Below are positions 10,169 through 19,245 of a stretch of DNA of 64,000 nucleotides, piece after piece; position 1 is the stretch's first letter, and every line of letters begins with the position of its first letter. Under the pieces are notes generated by a model. That model saw only the letters and a list, made by a program, of their open reading frames with translations. It was not told where the DNA came from and did not search any database. The DNA comes from Rebecca billardiae RCC1528 (lineage: Eukaryota > Haptophyta), in the NCBI GenBank assembly GCA_965240325.2, contig OZ251242.1:868001-932000 (forward strand), written 5' to 3'. Made by a program: the position numbers and the translations under genes.

Positions 10169-11994
10169 CTACGCACCCCGGCGGCGCCGCAGGGGTGGCA
10201 GCTGCGCGATGCGCGCAGGAGAGACGAGGTCGGCCATCCCGTCGTCGGAGCTCACGCCGTGGCCGAGCGCTGCAGACTGCTTGCCGCACGAGTACGCGCC
10301 GCCGTCTGACGTGATCCAAAGCGCCTGGTTCCACTCGAGAAAGCAATCCACCAGCTGGCCGTGCGCTGGGGCATGCACACGCACCGGGAGCAGCTGATCT
10401 GCATAAGCTGAGCCGATGCCGAGCTGGCCGTGGTCGTTGTCGCCAAAGGTGTACACGCTGCCGTCCGCGCCGATCACCGCGCTGCACTCACAGCCCGCGC
10501 TGGCGCGCACGATGCGCACGCCCTGCAGCGCCTCGATGCGCCTGGGCACGAGTGCGTCAGATTCGTCACCATGGCCAAGGCAACCACGCATCCCACACCC
10601 GAACGAGTGCACACCGCCCGTGGCATCCACCACCAGGCTGTGCTCCCCGCCAACGCTCACGTGCACGGCGCGCACGCCCTCCAGCGCCTCGATGCGCTGC
10701 GGCGTGTGCAGGGGTTGCTGGTCGCCATGCCCGAGGCGGCCTCCTTCGCCGTCACCGCATGAGTACACGGCACCGCTCGTCGACAGTAGCAGCGTGTACC
10801 CGCCACCCGCGGACATGCCGCCCACGTGCACACCCTCCAGCGCCTCGATGCGCACAGGCTCCAGCCGATTCGCAGTGTCGCCGTGGCCGAGCTGGCCGTA
10901 CTGGTTCCATCCCCAGCTGTACACTCCGCCCGCTGCGGTGAGCGCGAGGCTGTGGTCTCCACCAGCGGCGATGCCCACGACGAGCCCCATGCTGCTCATG
11001 CCCAGCGCGGTGAAGACTCGGCCTTGTAGCCCAGGCCCAGCTGGCCGTAATAATTCTCACCGCACGCGTACACGGCACCACAGTCGCTCAGCGCGAGCAG
11101 GTGACCATAGCCAGCAGCCACCGCACGTATGCATACCGCCGAGAGCGATGGCACGCGCGTCGGCACGAGGACCGCTGCCGAGTCGCGCAGCTCTGGATGG
11201 GCCAGTGCGGCGGGCGCCCACAGCCCCGTCTCAACCTCCTCACCGCACGTGTGCAGCCCGCCCGATGCATCCACGAACGCGCTGAACATCCAACGCTCAT
11301 CCCCATCAGTGCCACACCCAACCACGCACGCATGCGCATCCGCGTGCTCCAGCACACGCTCGCGCGCGAACAGCTCCGCCCGCCACGAGCACGCGCCCGC
11401 TGGGAGAACCGCCGGCAGCGCGCCCTCGTGCCCGCGCCGCCGCGCGCGCTCGCGCAGCGCGTGCTCCACCGGCGAGCGTTCGCCGGGCGCGCCGCGGAAG
11501 AGGCGCGACGTGGCGTTAGCACGCGCCACATCATGCTCAGCCTCGAGCCAGCCGAGGATGCGCGAGACCACGTCCGTCGGCAGGTCGCACAGCGTGAGTC
11601 TAGCTGTCATCGTCGGCGTTGCCGCAGTGTCGCTGGGAGGCGGCTCGCGCTGCATGACGATCGACCCATCCGGCGCGGCGCAGCCGGTGCATGTCGCCAC
11701 ATCGACATGCCGCCAAGAGCCGAGCTCGTGAATGCCGTCGAACTGCGTCCTCGCCGACGCCGCCTTCGTCACGCGCTTGCACCCCGGCCGGCCGCACCGC
11801 ACGACGCAGCGCTCGGACGCGAGCGCGCGCTGGAAGAGGCACACGTTGTGCGCGACGTGCTCGTCGCCGCACGCGAGCTGCGCCCACGGCTGGCTGCCAA
11901 TACGATCGTCGCACAGCGCGCACGGCACCTCGAAGACCGGGGACGCGGCGGCGGCGCCATCGTCCGCGAGCGAGCGCTTGCGCGAGGGCTCCAT
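10169..11994 (-). pseudogene. RCC1/F-box family, copy B, frameshifted
   Basis: Starts like the others at ATG 11994 and keeps the zinc cluster, the F-box and the first RCC1 blades. Near 11015-11030 about 7 bp are missing relative to the other copies (the sequence encoding DKETRRVFTAL), so the frame shifts and stops at 10996. The remaining blades continue in another frame from about 10999 to the normal end at 10169 without further damage, so the lesion looks recent. If translated, the product would be a truncated protein of about 330 residues with the zinc and F-box parts but few blades. A sequencing error in a GC-rich site is the alternative explanation. Confidence 0.75.
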
Positions 11995-12346
11995 GTCGTC
12001 CGGAGCTCGCCTTGCGCGCGCGATCGTTGTGCTCACGATGACCGTTGCGCGGCGGATTTCGCTTCAATTGTGTCACAGCGTAGTGACGTACTGTCTGTAC
12101 GACTGTTTCGCGGCCCCCGCTTGTTAATAACTAGATACTCATACGGTATGGGGGTAGCTACTAAGAAGGCGTTTCATCAGTGTCATGTGCTGTTGCCTGC
12201 TCGGACAGCCGGAGCACCCGCGTTTGCTCACTGACAGCACCCCACGGCGCACGTGCCGTCACGCGCCGCCTGCGTCTCCATCGGCGGCTGCAACAAGCAC
12301 GCACCAGCCGGTTGCGACTTGGCCCCGCGCCAACGCGCACCGAGTG
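11995..12346. other. Array spacer between copies B and C (diverged type)
   Basis: 352 bp, related to but clearly different from the 514-bp spacers. It shares motifs such as TACGACTGT, CGGTATGGGGGTA and CTGCTCGGACAGCCG. It holds the 5' flank of copy B and the 3' flank of copy C. No gene seen. Confidence 0.6.
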
Positions 12347-14155
12347 CTACGCACCCCGGCGCCACAAGGGTGGCAGCTGCGCGATTCGCGCAGGAGAGGT
12401 GAGGTCGGCCATCCCATCGGCAGAGCTCACGCCGTGGCCGAGCGCGGCCGACTGCGTGCCACACGAGTGCGCGCCGCCGTCTGACGTGATCCAAAGCGCC
12501 TGGCCCCAATCGAGAAAGCAGTCCACCAGCTGGCCGTGCGCTGGGGCGTGCACGCGCACCGGAAGCAGCTGATGCCCGCCAGCTGAGCCGATGCCAAGCA
12601 AGCCGTGCTCGTTGGCGCCAAAGGTGTACACGCTGCCGTCCGCGCCGATCACCGCGCTGCACTCACTGCCCGCACTGGCGCGTACGATGCGCACGCCCTG
12701 CAGCGCCTCGATGCGCCTGGGCACGAGTACGTTGGATTCGTCACCATGGCCAAGGCCACCGTAATCCCCAGGCCCGAACGAGTGCACACCGCCCGTGGCA
12801 TCGACCACGAGGCTGTGATAATCGCCCGCGCTCACGTGCATGGCGTGCACGCCCTCGAGCGCCTCGATGCGCTGCGGCGTGCGCAAAATGAGCTGGTCGC
12901 CATGCCCGAGTCCGCCTGTGTCACCGGAACCGCACGAGTACACAGCACCGCCCATCGACAGCAGCAGCGTGTGCCAGCAACCCGCAGACATGCCGCCCAT
13001 GCGCACGCCGTCCAGCGCCTCGATGCGCACTGGCTCCAGCCGGTCCTCAGTGTCGCCGTGGCCGAGCTGGCCGCTGTCGTTCCATCCCCAGCTGTACACA
13101 CCGCCCGCAGCAGTGAGCGTGAGGCTGTGGTATGCACCAGCGGCGATGCCCACGACGAGCCCCATGCTGCTCATGCCCAGCGCGGTGAAGACACGGCGTG
13201 TCTCATTGTCGCCCAGGCCGAGCTGGCCGTCCTCATTCTCACCGCACGCGTACACGGCACCACCGTCGCTCAGCGTGAGCAGGTGTCGATAGCCAGCAGC
13301 CACCGCACGTATGCATACCGCCGAGAGCGATGCCACGCGCGTCGGCACGAGAACGGCTGATTCGCGCAGCTCCGGATGGCCCAGCGCAGCGGGCGCGCAC
13401 AGCCCCGTCTCACCAGACTCCTCACCGCACGTGTGCAGCCCGCCCGATGCATCCACAAACGCGCTGAGCGCACTTCGCACATCGGCTTGGCTGCCGCATA
13501 CGGCCACGCACGCATGCGCATCCGCGTGCTCCAGCACACGCTCGCGCGCGAACAGCTCCGCACGCCACGAGCACGCGTGCGCGGGGAGAACCGCCGGCAG
13601 CGCGCCCTCGTGCCCGCGCCGCCGCGCGCGCTCGCGCAGCGTGTGCTCCACCGGCGAGCGTTCGCCGGGCGCGCCGCGGAAGAGGCGCGACGTGGCGTTA
13701 GCACGCGCCAGATCATGCGCGCACTCGAGCCAGCCGAGGATGCGCGAGACCACGTCCGTTGGCAGGTCGCACAGCGTGAGGCCAGCCGGCGCTGTCAGCA
13801 CCGGCTCGCGCTGCACGGCTGTCGACCCATCCGGCGCGGCGCAGCCGGTGCACGTTGCGACGGCGACATGACGCCACATGCCCAGCTCGTGAAAACCGTC
13901 GTACTGCGTCCTCGCCGACGCCGCCTTCGTCACGCGCTTGCACCCCGGCCGGCCACACCGCACGACGCAGCGCTCGGACGCGAGCGCGCGCTGGAAGAGG
14001 CACACGTTGTGCGCGACGTGCTCGTCGCCACACGCGAGCTGCGCCCACGGCTGGCTGCCAATACGATCGCCGCACAGCGCGCACGGCACCTCGAAGACCG
14101 GGGACGCGGCGGCGGCGCCGTCGTCCGCGAGCGAGCGCTTGCGCGAGGGCTCCAT
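12347..14155 (-). CDS. RING-like / F-box / RCC1-repeat protein, copy C
   Basis: 602 codons from ATG 14155. Same order of parts as copy A, but the linker between zinc motif and F-box is shorter (VQREPVLTAPAG in place of the longer Pro/Ala linker of A and B). Its blades carry distinctive variants such as GWNDSGQLGHGD and GSGDTGGLGHGD, shared with copies D and E, while its last blades resemble A (GANEHG). The gene is thus a mosaic of A-like and D-like segments. Its 5' flank is practically identical to those of A and D. The reading frame is intact. Confidence 0.85.
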   Translation of the reverse strand: MEPSRKRSLADDGAAAASPVFEVPCALCGDRIGSQPWAQLACGDEHVAHNVCLFQRALASERCVVRCGRPGCKRVTKAASARTQYDGFHELGMWRHVAVATCTGCAAPDGSTAVQREPVLTAPAGLTLCDLPTDVVSRILGWLECAHDLARANATSRLFRGAPGERSPVEHTLRERARRRGHEGALPAVLPAHACSWRAELFARERVLEHADAHACVAVCGSQADVRSALSAFVDASGGLHTCGEESGETGLCAPAALGHPELRESAVLVPTRVASLSAVCIRAVAAGYRHLLTLSDGGAVYACGENEDGQLGLGDNETRRVFTALGMSSMGLVVGIAAGAYHSLTLTAAGGVYSWGWNDSGQLGHGDTEDRLEPVRIEALDGVRMGGMSAGCWHTLLLSMGGAVYSCGSGDTGGLGHGDQLILRTPQRIEALEGVHAMHVSAGDYHSLVVDATGGVHSFGPGDYGGLGHGDESNVLVPRRIEALQGVRIVRASAGSECSAVIGADGSVYTFGANEHGLLGIGSAGGHQLLPVRVHAPAHGQLVDCFLDWGQALWITSDGGAHSCGTQSAALGHGVSSADGMADLTSPARIAQLPPLWRRGA

Positions 14156-14669
14156 GTCGTCCGGAGCTCGATCCGTGTGGTCACGATGAGCAACCGTTGG
14201 GCGGAGGATTTCGTCGTCATCGATTGTACAGCGTCGCCCCCGATACTGTGTGTTCAAAACCAGTTTCCAGGTCTCTCTTCGGAGAGCGTGCGATGAAGGA
14301 TGGCGCGGCAACCTGCCACCGTGAGCCTTACGCACGTTAAAACAAATAAACTGTACAGGCCCATACTGTCGTGTACGACTGTATTGCGGCTGCGCGCTTG
14401 TTAGATACTCATACTACGGTATGGGGGTACTAAGAACTAAGACGTTCATCAAAGTTGTCCTGTGCTGTTGGCTGTTGCCTGCTCGGACAGCCGAAGGCAC
14501 CCGCGTTTGCTCAATCACGTCAATACTGTCATACAGGGCTCACGAGTCACGTGCCGTCACGCGCCGCCTACGGCTCCATCCGACGTCCATCGGCGATTCG
14601 GCGGCTGCCACGAGCACGCGCCGGCCGGTTGCGACTTGGCCCTGCGTCACCGCGCACCGAGTGGCAGTG
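14156..14669. repeat. 514-bp array spacer, copy 2
   Basis: Same unit as 9655-10168 and 16485-16998. It lies upstream of copy C and downstream of copy D. The period between this spacer and the next is exactly 2329 bp. Confidence 0.85.
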
Positions 14670-16484
14670 CTACGCACCCCGGCGGCGCCGCAGGGGTGGC
14701 AGCTGCGCGATGCGCGCAGGAGAGACGAGGTCGGCCATCCCGTCGGCAGAGCTCACATCGTGGCCGAGCGCTGCAGACTGCTTGCCGCACGAGTACGCGC
14801 CGCCGTCTGACGTGATCCAAAGCGCCTGGTTCCACTCGAGAAAGCAATCCACCAGCTGGCCGTGCGCTGGGGCATGCACACGCACCGGAAGCAGCTGAAC
14901 TCCATAAGCTGAGCCGATGCCGAGCTGGCCGTTGGTGTTGTCGCCAAACGTGTACACGCCGCCGCCCGCGCCCATCACCGCGCTGCACTGGCTGCCCGCG
15001 CTGGCGCGCACGATGCGCACGCCCTGCAGCGCCTCGATGCGCCTGGGCACGAGTGCGTCAGAGTCGTCACCATGGCCAAGGCAACCAGCATCCCCACACC
15101 CGAACGAGTGCACACCGCACGTGGCATCCACCACCAGGCTGTGATTCTCGCCCGCGCTCACGTGCATGGCGTGCACGCCCTCGAGCGCCTCGATGCGCTG
15201 CGGCGTGCGCAGAATGAGCTGGTCGCCATGCCCGAGTTCGCCTGTGTCACCGGAACCGCACGAGTACACAGCACCGCCCATCGACAGCAGCAGCGTGTGC
15301 CAGCAACCCGCAGACATGCCGCCCATGCGCTCACCGTCCAGCGCCTCGATGCGCGTCGGCTCCAGTCGGTCCTCAGTGTCGCCGTGGCCGAGCTGGCCGC
15401 TGTCGTTCCATCCCCAGCTGTACACACCGCCCGCAGCAGTGAGCGTGAGGCTGTGGTATGCACCAGCGGCGATGCCCACGACGAGCCCCATGCTGCTCAT
15501 GCCCAGCGCGGTGAAGACACGGCGTGTCTCATTGTCGCCCAGGCCGAGCTGGCCGTAAGAATTCTCACCGCACGCGTACACGGCACCACAGTCGCTCAGC
15601 GCGAGCAGGTGTCGATAGCCAGCAGCCACCGCACGTATGCATACCGCCGAGAGCGATGCCACGCGCGTCGGGACGAGGACAGCTGCCGAGTCTTGCAGCT
15701 CCGGATGGCCCAGCGCAGCGGGCGCGCGCAGCCCCGTCTCACCAGACTCCTCACCGCACGTGTGCAGCCCGCCCGATCCATCCACAAACGCGCTGAGCGC
15801 ACTTCGCACATCGGCTTGGCTGCCGCATACGGCCACGCACGCATGCGCATCCGCGTGCTCCAGCACACGCTCGCGCGCGAACAGCTCCGCACGCCACGAG
15901 CACGCGTGCGCGGGGAGAGCCGCAGGCAGCGCGCCCTCATGCCCGCGCCGCCGCGCGCGCTCGCGCAGCGCGTGCTCCACCGGCGAGCGTTCGCCGGGCG
16001 CGCCGCGGAAGAGGCGCGACGTGGCGTTAGCACGCGCCAGATCATGCGCGCACTCGAGCCAGCCGAGGATGCGCGAGACCACGTCCGTCGGCAGGTCGCA
16101 CAGCGTGAGGCCAGCCGGCGCTGTCAGCACCGGCTCGCGCTGCACGGCTGTCGACCCATCCGGCGCGGCGCAGCCGGTGCACGTTGCGACGGCGACATGA
16201 CGCCACATGCCCAGCTCGTGAAAACCGTCGTACTGCGTCCTCGCCGACGCCGCCTTCGTCACGCGCTTGCACCCCGGCCGGCCACACCGCACGACGCAGC
16301 GCTCGGACGCGAGCGCGCGCTGGAAGAGGCACACGTTGTGCGCGACGTGCTCGTCGCCACACGCGAGCTGCGCCCACGGCTGGCTGCCAATACGATCGCC
16401 GCACAGCGCGCACGGCACCTCGAAGACCGGGGACGCGGCGGCGGCGCCGTCGTCCGCGAGCGAGCGCTTGCGCGAGGGCTCCAT
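14670..16484 (-). CDS. RING-like / F-box / RCC1-repeat protein, copy D
   Basis: 604 codons from ATG 16484. The N-terminal half (zinc cluster, short linker, F-box) is nearly the same as copy C. From the TSDGGAYSCGKQ tail back through most blades the protein is the same as copy E. One blade reads CGDAGCLGHGDDSD, and the penultimate blade has VMGAGGGVYTFGDN where A and C have VIGADGSVYTFGAN. Intact frame, same inferred role as copy A. Confidence 0.85.
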   Translation of the reverse strand: MEPSRKRSLADDGAAAASPVFEVPCALCGDRIGSQPWAQLACGDEHVAHNVCLFQRALASERCVVRCGRPGCKRVTKAASARTQYDGFHELGMWRHVAVATCTGCAAPDGSTAVQREPVLTAPAGLTLCDLPTDVVSRILGWLECAHDLARANATSRLFRGAPGERSPVEHALRERARRRGHEGALPAALPAHACSWRAELFARERVLEHADAHACVAVCGSQADVRSALSAFVDGSGGLHTCGEESGETGLRAPAALGHPELQDSAAVLVPTRVASLSAVCIRAVAAGYRHLLALSDCGAVYACGENSYGQLGLGDNETRRVFTALGMSSMGLVVGIAAGAYHSLTLTAAGGVYSWGWNDSGQLGHGDTEDRLEPTRIEALDGERMGGMSAGCWHTLLLSMGGAVYSCGSGDTGELGHGDQLILRTPQRIEALEGVHAMHVSAGENHSLVVDATCGVHSFGCGDAGCLGHGDDSDALVPRRIEALQGVRIVRASAGSQCSAVMGAGGGVYTFGDNTNGQLGIGSAYGVQLLPVRVHAPAHGQLVDCFLEWNQALWITSDGGAYSCGKQSAALGHDVSSADGMADLVSPARIAQLPPLRRRRGA

Positions 16485-16998
16485 GTCGTCCGGAGCTCGA
16501 TCCGTGTGGTCACGATGAGCAACCGTTGGGCGGAGGATTTCGTCGTCATCGATTGTACAGCGTCGCCCCCGATACTGTGTGTTCAAAACCAGTTTCCAGG
16601 TCTCTCTTCGGAGAGCGTGCGATGAAGGATGGCGCGGCAACCTGCCACCGTGAGCCTTACGCACGTTAAAACAAATAAACTGTACAGGCCCATACTGTCG
16701 TGTACGACTGTATTGCGGCTGCGCGCTTGTTAGATACTCATACTACGGTATGGGGGTACTAAGAACTAAGACGTTCATCAAAGTTGTCCTGTGCTGTTGG
16801 CTGTTGCCTGCTCGGACAGCCGAAGGCACCCGCGTTTGCTCAATCACGTCAATACTGTCATACAGGGCTCACGAGTCACGTGCCGTCATGCGCCGCCTAC
16901 GGCTCCATCCGACGTCCATCGGCGATTCGGCGGCTGCCACGAGCACGCGCCGGCCGGTTGCGACTTGGCCCTGCGTCACCGCGCACCGAGTGGCAGTG
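16485..16998. repeat. 514-bp array spacer, copy 3
   Basis: Same unit as the two other 514-bp spacers. It is the 5' flank of copy D and the 3' flank of copy E. Confidence 0.85.
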
Positions 16999-18819
16999 CT
17001 ACGCACCCCGGCGGCGCCGCAGGGGTGGCAGCTGCGCGATGCGCGCAGGAGAGACGAGGTCGGCCATCCCGTCGGCAGAGCTCACATCGTGGCCGAGCGC
17101 TGCAGACTGCTTGCCGCACGAGTACGCGCCGCCGTCTGACGTGATCCAAAGCGCCTGGTTCCACTCGAGAAAGCAATCCACCAGCTGGCCGTGCGCTGGG
17201 GCATGCACACGCACCGGAAGCAGCTGAACTCCATAAGCTGAGCCGATGCCGAGCTGGCCGTTGGTGTTGTCGCCAAACGTGTACACGCCGCCGCCCGCGC
17301 CCATCACCGCGCTGCACTGGCTGCCCGCGCTGGCGCGCACGATGCGCACGCCCTGCAGCGCCTCGATGCGCCTGGGCACGAGTGCGTCAGAGTCGTCACC
17401 ATGGCCAAGGCAACCAGCATCCCCACACCCGAACGAGTGCACACCGCACGTGGCATCCACCACCAGGCTGTGATTCTCGCCCGCGCTCACGTGCATGGCG
17501 TGCACGCCCTCGAGCGCCTCGATGCGCTGCGGCGTGCGCAGAATGAGCTGGTCGCCATGCCCGAGTTCGCCTGTGTCACCGGAACCGCACGAGTACACAG
17601 CACCGCCCATCGACAGCAGCAGCGTGTGCCAGCAACCCGCAGACATGCCGCCCATGCGCTCACCGTCCAGCGCCTCGATGCGCGTCGGCTCCAGTCGGTC
17701 CTCAGTGTCGCCGTGGCCGAGCTGGCCGCTGTCGTTCCATCCCCAGCTGTACACACCGCCCGCAGCAGTGAGCGTGAGGCTGTGGTATGCACCAGCGGCG
17801 ATGCCCACGACGAGCCCCATGCTGCTCATGCCCAGCGCGGTGAAGACACGGCGTGTCTCATTGTCGCCCAGGCCGAGCTGGCCGTAAGAATTCTCACCGC
17901 ACGCGTACACGGCACCACAGTCGCTCAGCGCGAGCAGGTGTCGATAGCCAGCAGCCACCGCACGTATGCATACCGCCGAGAGCGATGCCACGCGCGTCGG
18001 GACGAGGACAGCTGCCGAGTCTTGCAGCTCCGGATGGCCCAGCGCAGCGGGCGCGCGCAGCCCCGTCTCACCAGACTCCTCACCGCACGTGTGCAGCCCG
18101 CCCGATCCATCCACAAACGCGCTGAGCGCACTTCGCACATCGGCTTGGCTGCCGCATACGGCCACGCACGCATGCGCATCCGCGTGCTCCAGCACACGCT
18201 CGCGCGCGAACAGCTCCGCCCGCCACGAGCACGCGCCCGCTGGGAGAACCGCCGGCAGCGCGCCCTCGTGCCCGCGCCGCCGCGCGCGCTCGCGCAGCGC
18301 GTGCTCCACCGGCGAGCGTTCGCCGGGCGCGCCGCGGAAGAGGCGCGACGTGGCGTTAGCACTCGCCAGATCATGCGCGCACTCGAGCCAGCCGAGGATG
18401 CGCGAGACCACGTCCGTCGGCAGGTCGCACAGCGTGAGGCCAGCCGGCGCTGTCAGCAGTGGCTCACGCTGCACGGCGATCGACCCATCCGGCGCGGCGC
18501 AGCCGGTGCACGGCGCGACGGCGACATGACGCCACATGCCCAGCTCGTGAAAGCCGTCGTACTGCGTCCTCGCCGACGCCGCCTTCGTCACGCGCTTGCA
18601 CCCCGGCCGGCCGCACCGCACGACGCAGCGCTCGGACGCGAGCGCGCGCTGGAAGAGGCACACGTTGTGCGCGACGTGCCCGTCGCCGCACGCGAGCTGC
18701 GCCCACGGCTGGCTGCCAATACGATCGCCACACAGCGCGCACGGCACCTCGAAGACCGGGGACGCGGCGGCGGCGCCGTTGTCCGCGAGCGTTGAGCGCT
18801 TGCGCGAGGGCTCCATCAT
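16999..18819 (-). CDS. RING-like / F-box / RCC1-repeat protein, copy E
   Basis: 606 codons. Two consecutive ATGs (18819 and 18816) give MMEPSRKRST; either could start. The blade region (from about 18215 down to 16999) is the same as copy D base for base wherever I compared. Immediately 5' of that point the sequence switches to a copy B-like version (CCCGCCACGAGCACGCGCCC where D has CACGCCACGAGCACGCGTGC). The N-terminus also has private changes (STLADNG, GDGHVAHN, VAPCTGC). The 5' flank differs from A, C and D. This is a sharp recombination or gene-conversion mosaic. Frame intact. Confidence 0.85.
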   Translation of the reverse strand: MMEPSRKRSTLADNGAAAASPVFEVPCALCGDRIGSQPWAQLACGDGHVAHNVCLFQRALASERCVVRCGRPGCKRVTKAASARTQYDGFHELGMWRHVAVAPCTGCAAPDGSIAVQREPLLTAPAGLTLCDLPTDVVSRILGWLECAHDLASANATSRLFRGAPGERSPVEHALRERARRRGHEGALPAVLPAGACSWRAELFARERVLEHADAHACVAVCGSQADVRSALSAFVDGSGGLHTCGEESGETGLRAPAALGHPELQDSAAVLVPTRVASLSAVCIRAVAAGYRHLLALSDCGAVYACGENSYGQLGLGDNETRRVFTALGMSSMGLVVGIAAGAYHSLTLTAAGGVYSWGWNDSGQLGHGDTEDRLEPTRIEALDGERMGGMSAGCWHTLLLSMGGAVYSCGSGDTGELGHGDQLILRTPQRIEALEGVHAMHVSAGENHSLVVDATCGVHSFGCGDAGCLGHGDDSDALVPRRIEALQGVRIVRASAGSQCSAVMGAGGGVYTFGDNTNGQLGIGSAYGVQLLPVRVHAPAHGQLVDCFLEWNQALWITSDGGAYSCGKQSAALGHDVSSADGMADLVSPARIAQLPPLRRRRGA

Positions 18820-19245
18820 GCTGTCGTCCCGAGCTCGTCACGACTGCGATTCGCCAGCCGCCAGTGCAGATGACCGTTGGGCGGCCGCATTTCTTTTCGT
18901 CGGATATTTATTTCGCGCCTTCAGCATGTTGCGCGTTTGATTCGTTTCGGATGCAGCCCGCCATCACGGTCGCACGCGAGTCGGTGAAGACGACACTGTT
19001 CAAAGTGATTCGTCAGCCAATCGTCAGAGGCAGACTGATAATACCGACCTAGCCATCCGCTGCTAGGTCTACTGTAGGCTTGGACGAGGCGTGCGTGCTG
19101 TAGGCGAGCGAGCGCGCAGTAGTGATGCGCTAATAAGACGCAGCAGAATCGGCACAGCGCCCGCCCGTTGCAAACGCAATGCCGCAGCATGCATGATTCA
19201 TCATGCATCATGGCGGGCACGTACGCCATCAGACATGAGGCGATC
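18820..19245. other. Intergenic, array edge
   Basis: 5' flank of copy E and 3' flank of the kinase gene. There is a small imperfect palindrome at about 19188-19212 (GCATGATTCATCATGC). No gene recognised. Confidence 0.5.
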
